Below are positions 49,401 through 57,717 of a DNA stretch of 64,000 nucleotides, piece after piece. Below the pieces are notes generated by a model. That model made no database searches. It was given only the letters and a program-made list of their open reading frames with translations, and was not told the origin of the DNA. The DNA is from Nocardia sp. (lineage in GTDB: Bacteria > Actinomycetota > Actinomycetes > Mycobacteriales > Mycobacteriaceae), in assembly GCF_025465275.1 (NCBI RefSeq), contig NZ_JAODNK010000080.1, positions 1 to 64,000 of the forward strand. Direction: 5' to 3'. Made by a program: the position numbers and the translations under genes. The stretch's first letter is position 1, and each line of letters opens with the position of its first letter.

Positions 49401-50876
49401 TCAGCCCGCCACATCCGCCTTGGCGGGTGCGGCCGCCGGCTTGCCGGGAGCCTTGCCGTGACCGATGAACAGCGCGGACGCCGCCACGCCGATCAGCAGG
49501 ATGCAGGCCGGCAGGTACATGGACTGGCTCAGCGCGGTGCTGATCCGGTCCGCGATCTCCGGCGGGAGCTTGGCGGAACCGCCGCCGCCCTCCATGGCGG
49601 GCCCGCCGCCCAGGTGCTGCGCCGCCAGACGCGACGACATCAGGGCCGCGATGGCCGCGGAGCCGAGCACCGAACCCACCTGACGGGTGGTGTTGTACAC
49701 GCCCGCGCCCGCACCGGCCTGCTGAATCGGCAGGTTGTGGGTGGCGGTGGTAGCCAGGGGCGCCCAGATGCAGGCATTCGCGATACCGGCGATACCGCCG
49801 ATGACCAGGAACAGCGGGATCGAGGTGTCCGGCTTCATCAGTAGGGCGAAACCGAAGATGCTGGCCGCGAAGACGGCGAAGCCGATGGTCGGCAGTACCC
49901 GCGGCGGCATCCGGTCCGAGATCTTGCCGAGGATCGGCGCGAACACACCGGTCAGAATCGCCATGGGCGCCAGCACCAGGGCAGACCTGGTCGGCGACAT
50001 GCCGTGCACCTGCTGCAGGAAGAAGTAGAACGGCACAAACGTGGAGGTGATCGCCGCACCCATGGAGGCGATGGCCAGGCTCGACAGCGAGAAGTTGCGG
50101 TCCTTGAACAGGCTCATCGGCACCAGGGGCTCATCGGAATTGCGCGCCTGATTGACCACGAACAGTGCGAGGACCACCAGTCCGCCGCCGATCATCAGCC
50201 AGGTGATGGCGTCCCAGTCGCGGGTGCCGCCCTCCTGGATACCGAAGACCAGCAGGAACATGCCGACAGCCGAGAGCGCCACACCCACGAAATCGAACTT
50301 GTGGTCGTGGGTTTCCAGCGCGGGCACCAGCCAGACCACCAGCGCGAACGCCACGATGCCGATCGGCACGTTCACGTAGAAGATCCACTGCCAGCCCTTC
50401 CAGTCGACCAGCACACCGCCCAGGATGGGGCCGACGAGCGTGGCCAGACCGGCGACACCGCCCCACAGACCCATGGCCGCGCCGCGCTTGTCCGGCGGGA
50501 AGGTGCGGGTGATGACGGCCATGGTCTGCGGCGTCATGAGCGCCGCGCCCAGGCCCTGCACGGCACGCGCCGCGATGAGCATCTCGATGCTGCCCGATTC
50601 GGCGCACCACAGCGAGGCGGCGGTGAAGACGACGAGGCCGATGAGGTAGATGTTCTTGGGACCGAAGCGATCCCCGAGGCGCCCGGCCACCAGCAGCGGT
50701 ACGGCGTACGCGAGCAGGTACGCGCTGGTCACCCAGATGACCCTGTTGTAATCGGCGTCGAAGGCCTCCTTGATCGCCGGATTGGCCACCGCGACGATGG
50801 TCATGTCCAGCAGGATCATGAAGAACCCGACAACCAGCGCATATAGCGCGAGCCACGGATTGCGTTGAGTGGACAT
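49401..50876 (-). CDS. MFS drug exporter, DHA2 (14-helix) family
   Basis: 491 residues with about 14 membrane helices, the QacA/EmrB layout. Family motifs: LDMTIVAVANPAIKEAF (motif D1), LVAGRLGDRFGPKNIYLIGL (motif A) and VGPILGGVLVDWKGWQWIFYVNVPIG (motif C). Proton-driven efflux of drugs or lipids is the expected role. ATG 50876 is the family-like start; the PadR regulator gene ends 11 nt upstream and is probably co-transcribed with it. Confidence 0.92.
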   Translation of the reverse strand: MSTQRNPWLALYALVVGFFMILLDMTIVAVANPAIKEAFDADYNRVIWVTSAYLLAYAVPLLVAGRLGDRFGPKNIYLIGLVVFTAASLWCAESGSIEMLIAARAVQGLGAALMTPQTMAVITRTFPPDKRGAAMGLWGGVAGLATLVGPILGGVLVDWKGWQWIFYVNVPIGIVAFALVVWLVPALETHDHKFDFVGVALSAVGMFLLVFGIQEGGTRDWDAITWLMIGGGLVVLALFVVNQARNSDEPLVPMSLFKDRNFSLSSLAIASMGAAITSTFVPFYFFLQQVHGMSPTRSALVLAPMAILTGVFAPILGKISDRMPPRVLPTIGFAVFAASIFGFALLMKPDTSIPLFLVIGGIAGIANACIWAPLATTATHNLPIQQAGAGAGVYNTTRQVGSVLGSAAIAALMSSRLAAQHLGGGPAMEGGGGSAKLPPEIADRISTALSQSMYLPACILLIGVAASALFIGHGKAPGKPAAAPAKADVAG

Positions 50877-50887
50877 GGGAATGGTTC

Positions 50888-51598
50888 CTATCTCGGGTCT
50901 GTGTTCACGGGGACGATGCCCTTGCGGACGGCAGCGAAATCCGAATCGCTGAGGCCTGCGCCCCAACCGGCGCCCAGTTGCGCACCGCAATCGTTGTTGC
51001 GTTCGCCTGTCTCCGGGGCGAAGGTGTCCCAGGGCAGTTCGCCGCTCTCCAGTTCGGTGAGCACGCGCCGCAACCATCCGGCTTCGGTGACATTCATGAC
51101 GTGCAGGTACTCGATGATCATCCAGAAACGCCGCGGTACCTGTCGGGATGCGACCCAGTCCTGCAGCGCCTCGTATTCGGCGATCTGGCCGTCGACCCAG
51201 GTGACGCGTTCACGCAATAGAACGATCACATCGTGCACCGGCAAATTGTGCGCCTCGGCCATACCGACCGGAAAGATCGGGTACTCCTTGACGGGTCGGC
51301 GGAGGATTTCCGCGATCCGGGCGCGCAAGGTGTCGCGGCCCACCGGATTGATGCGGTAGGTGGTGCGTTCGGGCCGGTTACCGGCCCGATCCGTACCCTC
51401 CGCGACCACCAGTTCCTGCTCGGCCAATCGTGCCACCGTGTGATAGAGCGAGCCGGGTTTGATCTTCACCAGCTCGTCCTCGTGCCGGGTCATGAGTAGT
51501 TGGTACATCTCGTACGGATGCATCGGCTTTTCCTCCAGCAGCGCGAGCACCGCGACCGCCAATGGCGTCAGCGCTATACCCGTCTGCTTGCCGGCCAT
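50888..51598 (-). CDS. PadR-family transcriptional regulator
   Basis: 236 residues. N-terminal PadR winged helix: AVLALLEEKPMHPYEMYQLL and KPGSLYHTVARLAEQELV, followed by a C-terminal helical dimerisation domain (Vir_act_alpha_C type) with a longer tail than usual. It lies directly upstream of the MFS exporter gene on the same strand, and a perfect palindrome lies before it, so it very likely represses its own operon until an exported compound binds. ATG 51598. Confidence 0.92.
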   Translation of the reverse strand: MAGKQTGIALTPLAVAVLALLEEKPMHPYEMYQLLMTRHEDELVKIKPGSLYHTVARLAEQELVVAEGTDRAGNRPERTTYRINPVGRDTLRARIAEILRRPVKEYPIFPVGMAEAHNLPVHDVIVLLRERVTWVDGQIAEYEALQDWVASRQVPRRFWMIIEYLHVMNVTEAGWLRRVLTELESGELPWDTFAPETGERNNDCGAQLGAGWGAGLSDSDFAAVRKGIVPVNTDPR

Positions 51599-51661
51599 AC
51601 GCCCTCCCTCTCATTCGCCGATCACCGACGCTACCGCCCGCGACCGATATCCTCCGCACCA

Positions 51662-51681
51662 AATATTCCGCATGGAATATT
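51662..51681. promoter_or_regulatory. 20-bp palindromic operator upstream of PadR
   Basis: AATATTCC-GCAT-GGAATATT: two perfect 8-bp arms around a 4-bp centre, 63 nt before the PadR start in otherwise GC-rich DNA. The form is typical of PadR sites. Confidence 0.78.
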
Positions 51682-51858
51682 ACGACACGGAGCATCTCCG
51701 ATGCAAGTCATTACCGCTGGCGCTGAAGGCACCACCTCCGGGTGGGATCGTCTGGTACCCGGGTATTGCAAGACGGTGTACCAATGTGGCTCTCGGGGGT
51801 GAGGTGTCTCCGGCCGGTGCTTCCTAGGATCAGTCCTGCTACTCCTTGGGAGGACGAA

Positions 51859-53016
51859 ATGCGCAGGTACACCTATATTTTCGGCGCTGTGTGCGCCACC
51901 GCCGCACTGACGCTGAGCGCGTGCGGGACCGGGGACCATGCGGGTACCGCGGCCCCGCCCGGCTATACCGACGTACGGAACATTCTGCAGCGGTTGACCA
52001 CAGCCGACGGCGCACCGGGTGCGTTGCTCGAAGTGCGCGATACGCACGGCCGCACCGTGCTGACGAGTGGTGTCGCGAACATCGGGACCCATGCGCCGAT
52101 GGCCGGCGACAGCCGGTTCCGCATCGGCAGCATGACCAAGATGTTCGTGGCCACCGTGGTGCTGCAGCTCGTAAGCGAGCAGCGGGTGGCACTCGACGCG
52201 CCGGTCGAGCAGTACCTGCCCGCAGTGATCCGGGGCAATGGTTATGACGGGCATGGCATCACGGTGCGGCAGTTGCTCCAGCACACCAGCGGGCTGCCCG
52301 ACTACCTGGACGATATGACCCCGGAACAGATCCTGAAAGATTCACTCGGACACCATGATCCACTGGAACTCGTGAACACTGCGCTGGCCCATCCGCTGCT
52401 GTTCCCGCCGGGAACCGGCTGGTCGTACTCCAATACGAATTACCTGCTGGCAGGCATGCTCATCGAGCACGTCACCGGCCGCCCATACGGGGAGGAGGTC
52501 GACCAGCGCATCATTCAGCCGCTCGCCCTGCACGACACTTCCGTTCCCGGCGACGCCCCGAGCATCCCGGGCGATCACCCGCAGGGTTACGCCAAGCAGG
52601 GAAACGCCGATCCCCTCGACCTCACCGAGTTCAACCCGTCGATCGCCGGCTCCGCCGGCTCGATGATCTCCAGCGCAACGGATCTGAACCAGTTCCTCAG
52701 CTCCCTCATGAACGGTCGCCTCCTGCCCCAGCCCGAACTCCAGGCAATGATGACAACCCGCCCGACCGGCGATTCATCCAACGATGCCTACGGTCTGGGT
52801 CTACAAAGCACACCACTACCGTGCGGCGGCCTGTACTGGGGACACGACGGAGGCATCATGGGCTTCCAAACCCTGGGCGCGACCACCCCCGACGGCCGCA
52901 CCGCAACAATAATGGTCAACCTCTACCCCGGCGAAAACCCAACACAGGACACCGATATCCGCACCGCCCTAGCCACAGCACTCTGCGAAACCAGCCCCTC
53001 GAAGCCCAAGCCCTGA
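51859..53016 (+). CDS. Secreted serine hydrolase, S12/class C beta-lactamase-like lipoprotein
   Basis: 385 residues. Signal peptide MRRYTYIFGAVCATAALTLSAC with lipobox LSAC. The S12 catalytic motifs are complete: SxxK as GSMTKM, YxN as YSNTNY, and HxG-type as GHDGGIMG. D-alanyl-D-alanine carboxypeptidase, beta-lactamase or esterase activity are all possible in this family. ATG 51859 has GGGAGG upstream. It stands alone, divergent from the PadR gene. Confidence 0.88.
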   Translation: MRRYTYIFGAVCATAALTLSACGTGDHAGTAAPPGYTDVRNILQRLTTADGAPGALLEVRDTHGRTVLTSGVANIGTHAPMAGDSRFRIGSMTKMFVATVVLQLVSEQRVALDAPVEQYLPAVIRGNGYDGHGITVRQLLQHTSGLPDYLDDMTPEQILKDSLGHHDPLELVNTALAHPLLFPPGTGWSYSNTNYLLAGMLIEHVTGRPYGEEVDQRIIQPLALHDTSVPGDAPSIPGDHPQGYAKQGNADPLDLTEFNPSIAGSAGSMISSATDLNQFLSSLMNGRLLPQPELQAMMTTRPTGDSSNDAYGLGLQSTPLPCGGLYWGHDGGIMGFQTLGATTPDGRTATIMVNLYPGENPTQDTDIRTALATALCETSPSKPKP

Positions 53017-53050
53017 AACGGCCTGCGCCACTTCGATTCCGGTCACGCCC

Positions 53051-53479
53051 TCACTCTGGTGAAATTCGCAGCTGCTGCAGTTCGGGGACTGCGCGCTGGA
53101 TAGTGACGAAGTCAGTGTCGTTGTGCACAGCAGTTGCATTGTGGCGCAGGGCAATTGCGGCGATCTGGATATCCGTGGTCTGAGCGCCGCGCCCGGCGCC
53201 GATCTTCCACAGCGCGGACCGGATGTGGGCTACCTGCTTCTCGACGTCGACATCGGTTGGGAGCCAACGGAATACCGATCCGTAGAGCTCGGTGATGAAC
53301 CCGAGATCGCGCTTGTTGCGGGCACTGAAGCGGGCCTCGTCCATTGTGACCGTCGAGGAGCACAGCACGCCGAAAACGGCCAGCTCGTCCACGCGGTGAC
53401 GCACCGCCGGCTGTGTCCAGTAGTGGGACATGACCGATTGGTCGAGCAGGTAGTGAGGCCGATCGCTGCCCGCGGTCAC
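53051..53479 (-). CDS. vapC: VapC-family PIN-domain toxin
   Basis: 142 residues, a PIN ribonuclease. The acidic active-site residues are visible: Asp in YLLDQSV near the N-terminus, Glu in VTMDEARF, Asp in AQTTDIQIAAIA and Asp pair in HNDTDFV. VapC toxins cut tRNA or rRNA when their antitoxin is degraded. GTG 53479 overlaps the antitoxin stop codon by 4 nt (GTGA), the usual coupled order with antitoxin first. Confidence 0.9.
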   Translation of the reverse strand: MTAGSDRPHYLLDQSVMSHYWTQPAVRHRVDELAVFGVLCSSTVTMDEARFSARNKRDLGFITELYGSVFRWLPTDVDVEKQVAHIRSALWKIGAGRGAQTTDIQIAAIALRHNATAVHNDTDFVTIQRAVPELQQLRISPE

Positions 53480-53691
53480 GGCTCGTCCGAGGTGGTCACC
53501 TCAGCGAGTTCTTCCTCGGTTAGGAATGGGTTGTGATCCATCCGCTTCAGCCGGGTCAAGGCTTCGCGCTGCCGGTAGCCCTGAACGAGCTCCGCCATCG
53601 CAAGATTGATGACCGCCTTCTTGGTCGTGAGGCCGGTGAGGCGCATCGCTTCGGCCAGCACTTCGTCGGGAATCTCGACTGTCGTAGCCAT
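53476..53691 (-). CDS. vapB: VapB-family antitoxin
   Basis: 71 residues. The N-terminal ribbon-helix-helix (ATTVEIPDEVLAEAMRLTGL, then TKKAVINLAMAELVQ) binds the promoter; the C-terminal acidic tail (NPFLTEEELAEVTTSDEP) would neutralise the toxin. ATG 53691 lies 5 nt after GGAGG. The upstream DNA (about 53700-53745) is unusually AT-rich with ATTAAT-like repeats, a likely autoregulation site, although I could not define a clean palindrome. Confidence 0.9.
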   Translation of the reverse strand: MATTVEIPDEVLAEAMRLTGLTTKKAVINLAMAELVQGYRQREALTRLKRMDHNPFLTEEELAEVTTSDEP

Positions 53692-53775
53692 GAACACCTC
53701 CATATTATGATCTGCCGATATTAATAATACGCGGGATTCGTAATACTGCTGGTCACGGACTCACTGCGAAACGGC

Positions 53776-53812
53776 GCTGGGCCGGATCTCTCGGGGAGAG
53801 ATCCGGCCCAGC
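53776..53812 (-). terminator. Strong hairpin downstream of kgd
   Basis: GCTGGGCCGGATCTCTC and GAGAGATCCGGCCCAGC pair over 17 bp around a 3-nt loop, 15 nt past the kgd stop codon. Confidence 0.92.
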
Positions 53813-53826
53813 GGGTGCATAGGGGA

Positions 53827-56800
53827 TTATGCGGTCGGGGCGAATGCCTCGCCGATGATCTCGGCCTGTTCCACCGCGTGCACCTTGGACGAACCCGAGG
53901 ACGGGGCCGACATGGCGCGGCGGGAGATGCGGCGGAGTTTGGCGAAGCGGGCGGGGAGGATCTCCGGGAGGTTCAGGCCGAAGAACGGCCAGGCGCCCTG
54001 GTTGGCGGGCTCCTCCTGGACCCACGCCAGATCGGTGGCGTTGGCGTAACCCTCGAGCGCCTCGTTGAGACGGAACTTCGGGATCGGGTAGAGCTGCTCG
54101 GTGCGGATGATCGCGACATCGTCGCGCTTGTTCTTGTTCTTCTCCGCGACCAGCTCGTAGTAGATCTTGCCGGAGGTCAGCAGGATGCGCTTGACCTTCG
54201 AACGGTCGCCGTCACCGGTCTCGTAGGTGGGCTCCTCGAGCACACTGCGGAACTTGTTGTCGGTGAAGTCCTCGACCTCGGAGACCACAGCCTTGTTGCG
54301 CAGCATGGACTTCGGGGTGAAGACCACCATCGGGCGGCGGATGCCGTCCAGTGCGTGCCGGCGCAGCAGGTGGAAGTAGTTCGACGGGGTGGAGGGAACC
54401 GCCACCGTCATCGAACCCTCGGCGCACAGCTGCAGGAACCGCTCGATACGACCGGAGGTGTGGTCCGGACCCTGACCCTCGTGGCCGTGCGGGAGCAGCA
54501 GCACAACCTCGGAGAGCTGGCCCCACTTGGCCTCACCGGAGGAGATGAACTCGTCGATGATGGTCTGCGCGCCGTTGACGAAGTCACCGAACTGCGCCTC
54601 CCACAACACCAGTGCATCGGTATTGCCGAGCGAGTAACCGTATTCGAAACCGACAGCGGCGTACTCGGACAGCGCCGAATCGTGCACCGCGAACCAGCCC
54701 GGGTTCGTCGAACCGATGTTGTGCAGCGGCGTGTACTCGCCACCGGTCTTGCGGTCGATGATCACCGAATGCCGCTGCGAGAAGGTGCCGCGACGCGAAT
54801 CCTGACCGGTCAGGCGCACCGCCTTACCCTCATCGACCAGCGAACCGAAGGCGAGCAATTCGCCCATGGCCCAATCGATCTTGCCCTCGTACGCCATTTC
54901 GCGGCGCTTCTCCATGACCGGCTTGACGCGCTGGTGCACATTGAAGCCCTCGGGCACGTTCACGAACGAGTCGCCGATGCGCTGCAGCACGGTCTTGTCG
55001 ACCGCGGTGACCAGGGTGGTCGGCATCTGCTGCTCGTCCTCGACCGATTCGGACGGCTCCGGAACGTACTTCTCCAGCTCGCGCACCTCGTTGAAGATTC
55101 GCTCCAACTGGCCCTGGTAGTCGCGCAGTGCGTCCTCGGCCTCTTTCATGGAGATATCCCCACGGCCGATGAGGCTTTCGGTGTACGCCTTGCGGACCGA
55201 GCGCTTGGTGTCGATGGCGTCGTACATCTCCGGCTGCGTCATCGACGGGTCGTCGCCCTCGTTGTGGCCGCGACGGCGGTAGCAGATCATGTCGATGACC
55301 ACATCGCGGTGGAACCGCTCGCGGTAGTCGACGGCCAGCTTCGCCACCCACACACAGGCTTCGGGGTCGTCACCGTTCACGTGGAACACCGGCGCACCGA
55401 TGAACTTCGCGATGTCCGTGGAGTATTCGGTGGAGCGCGAGTACTCGGGAGCGGTGGTGAAGCCGATCTGGTTGTTCACCACGATGTGCACGGTGCCACC
55501 GGTGCGGTAGCCGCGCAGACCCGACAGGTTCAGGGTCTCGGCGACCACACCCTGACCGGCGAAGGCCGCGTCACCGTGCAGCATGAGCGGCACGACGGAG
55601 AAGCTGCGATCCTCTTCACCCTTGGTGACCAGATCTTCCTTGGTGAGCAGGTCCTGCTTGGCGCGCACCAGACCCTCGAGCACCGGGTCGACGGCCTCCA
55701 GATGCGACGGGTTGGCGGTCAGCGACACCTCGATGTCGTTGTCGCCGAACATCTGGATGTAGGTGCCGCGCGCACCCAGGTGGTACTTCACATCGCCCGA
55801 GCCATGGGTGGCGGCCGGGTTCATATTGCCCTCGAACTCGGTGAAGATCTTCGAGTAGGGCTTGCCGACGATATTGGCGAGCACGTTCAGGCGGCCGCGG
55901 TGCGGCATACCGATGACGACCTCGTCGAGCGCGTATTCGGCGCACTGATCGATGACGCCGTCCATCATCGGAATGACGGACTCGGCGCCCTCGAGCGAGA
56001 AGCGCTTCTGGCCAACGTATTTGGTGGCCAGGAAGGTTTCGAACGCCTCGGCCGCATTGAGCCGGGACATGATGTACTTCTGCTCCGCGACAGAAGGCTT
56101 CTCATGCTTCTGCTCGACGCGCTCCTGAATCCAGTGCAGCTGTTCGGGATCCAGGATGTGGGTGTACTCGACGCCCACGTGGCGGCAGTACGCATCACGC
56201 AGGATGGACAGCACATCGCGCAGCTTCATGCGCTCCTGGCCGTGGAAGCCCGCGACATTGAATTCGCGATCCAGGTCCCACAGGGTCAGGCCGTGCTGGG
56301 TGACATCCAGGTCCGGATGCGAGCGGAACTTGTCGTGCACCAACCGCAGTGGATCGGTATCGGCCATGAGGTGACCGCGGTTGCGGTACGCGGTGATCAT
56401 CTCCTGGACGCGGGTCGACTTGTCGATACCGCGTTCCTTGATGTCCTTGCGCCAGCGCACCGGCTCGTAGGGGACACCCATGCCGTGGAAGATCTCGTCG
56501 TAGAACTCGTCCGAGATCAGCAGGTTGTGCACGGTCCGCAGGAAGTCACCGGACTCCGCACCCTGAATGATGCGGTGGTCGTAGGTGGAGGTCAGCGTCA
56601 TGAGCTTGCCGATGCCGATATCGGCCAGCTGCTCGTCGGCCATGCCCTGGAACTCGGCCGGGTACTCCATGGCGCCCGCGCCGATGATCGCGCCCTGCGC
56701 CGGCATCAGCCGCGGCACAGAGTGATTGGTGCCGATGGTGCCCGGGTTGGTCAGCGAGATGGTGACACCGGCGAAGTCGTCAGCGGTCAGCTTGCCGACG

Positions 56801-57585
56801 CGCGCGCGCCGGACGATGTCCTCGTACGCAGTGTGGAACTGCGCGAAGGTCATGCCCTCGGTGTTCTTGATGGCCGCGACCACCAGCGTGCGGTTGCCGT
56901 CCTTGCCGGGCAGGTCGATGGCCAGGCCCAGGTTGGTGTGCGCCGGGGTGACCGAGTTCGGCTTGCCGTCGATTTCGGCGAAGTGCCGGTTCATGTTCGG
57001 GAAAGCCTTGACGCCCTGCACAATTGCGTAGCCGAGCAGGTGGGTGAAGGAGATCTTGCCACCGCGGGTACGCGCGAGGTGGTTGTTGATGACGAGCCGG
57101 TTGTCGATCATCAGCTTGGCGGGGATGGCCCGCACACTGGTCGCCGTCGGGATGGACAGCGACGCCGACATGTTCTTGACGACCGCGGCGGCAGGTCCGC
57201 GCAGGATCTTGGTCTCGTCTGTGGCAGCGGCCTTCGGCGCGCCCGAAGTGGGGGCGGCATTGGAGGCCGGAGCCGGAGTGGTCTGCGGGGCACGCACCTG
57301 TGCGGGCGCCGGAGCCGGAGCGACAACCGGTGCCGGGGCGGGCGCGGCGGCAACGGGCGCGGGCTTCGGGGCGGCGGGGGCCGCAGGCGCGGGGGTGTTT
57401 GCTACGGCAGTCGGGGCTGGAGCGGCCGACTGGCCGTTGCCGGTGTCGCCGGTCTTCTCCGGCGTGTAATCGGCGAGGAACTCGTGCCAGCTCTCATCGA
57501 CCGACGACGGGTCTTGCTTGTACTTCTGATACATCTCGTCGACAAGCCACTGGTTCTGTCCGAACTGGTCTGTTGAGCTGCTCAC
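53827..57585 (-). CDS. kgd: Multifunctional 2-oxoglutarate decarboxylase/dehydrogenase (Kgd)
   Basis: 1252 residues. Thiamine-diphosphate enzyme of the TCA cycle; in mycobacteria it acts as the E1 of 2-oxoglutarate dehydrogenase, carries an E2-like domain, and also makes 2-hydroxy-3-oxoadipate or succinic semialdehyde. An N-terminal helix (FGQNQWLVDEMYQKYKQDPS), an Ala/Pro linker (about 45-115), an E2-type acyltransferase domain (about 120-350) ending YDHRIIQGAESGDF with the usual catalytic Asp replaced by Gln, then the E1 domain with GMPHRGRLNVLAN, VNNQIGFTT and LPHGHEGQGPDHTSGR. GTG 57585 matches the mycobacterial N-terminus; an ATG six codons earlier is possible. GarA control is expected but garA is not in the window. 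Confidence 0.95.
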   Translation of the reverse strand: MSSSTDQFGQNQWLVDEMYQKYKQDPSSVDESWHEFLADYTPEKTGDTGNGQSAAPAPTAVANTPAPAAPAAPKPAPVAAAPAPAPVVAPAPAPAQVRAPQTTPAPASNAAPTSGAPKAAATDETKILRGPAAAVVKNMSASLSIPTATSVRAIPAKLMIDNRLVINNHLARTRGGKISFTHLLGYAIVQGVKAFPNMNRHFAEIDGKPNSVTPAHTNLGLAIDLPGKDGNRTLVVAAIKNTEGMTFAQFHTAYEDIVRRARVGKLTADDFAGVTISLTNPGTIGTNHSVPRLMPAQGAIIGAGAMEYPAEFQGMADEQLADIGIGKLMTLTSTYDHRIIQGAESGDFLRTVHNLLISDEFYDEIFHGMGVPYEPVRWRKDIKERGIDKSTRVQEMITAYRNRGHLMADTDPLRLVHDKFRSHPDLDVTQHGLTLWDLDREFNVAGFHGQERMKLRDVLSILRDAYCRHVGVEYTHILDPEQLHWIQERVEQKHEKPSVAEQKYIMSRLNAAEAFETFLATKYVGQKRFSLEGAESVIPMMDGVIDQCAEYALDEVVIGMPHRGRLNVLANIVGKPYSKIFTEFEGNMNPAATHGSGDVKYHLGARGTYIQMFGDNDIEVSLTANPSHLEAVDPVLEGLVRAKQDLLTKEDLVTKGEEDRSFSVVPLMLHGDAAFAGQGVVAETLNLSGLRGYRTGGTVHIVVNNQIGFTTAPEYSRSTEYSTDIAKFIGAPVFHVNGDDPEACVWVAKLAVDYRERFHRDVVIDMICYRRRGHNEGDDPSMTQPEMYDAIDTKRSVRKAYTESLIGRGDISMKEAEDALRDYQGQLERIFNEVRELEKYVPEPSESVEDEQQMPTTLVTAVDKTVLQRIGDSFVNVPEGFNVHQRVKPVMEKRREMAYEGKIDWAMGELLAFGSLVDEGKAVRLTGQDSRRGTFSQRHSVIIDRKTGGEYTPLHNIGSTNPGWFAVHDSALSEYAAVGFEYGYSLGNTDALVLWEAQFGDFVNGAQTIIDEFISSGEAKWGQLSEVVLLLPHGHEGQGPDHTSGRIERFLQLCAEGSMTVAVPSTPSNYFHLLRRHALDGIRRPMVVFTPKSMLRNKAVVSEVEDFTDNKFRSVLEEPTYETGDGDRSKVKRILLTSGKIYYELVAEKNKNKRDDVAIIRTEQLYPIPKFRLNEALEGYANATDLAWVQEEPANQGAWPFFGLNLPEILPARFAKLRRISRRAMSAPSSGSSKVHAVEQAEIIGEAFAPTA

Positions 57586-57717
57586 AGCAGGTGTTCGCCT
57601 CATTTCGTTCTTCGCGCTGCGACGTTTGTGACGTGCCCGGCACGGGTAATCGGCTCGATGCGCGCCGATGCGCCCCCTCTGAGGATATGCCCACCCCGGT
57701 AAGCCCATGGGCATGGA

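Noticed and set aside
53700..53750. Clean palindromic operator upstream of vapB
   Set aside because: The DNA is AT-rich with ATTAAT-like repeats but no convincing two-fold symmetry could be defined.
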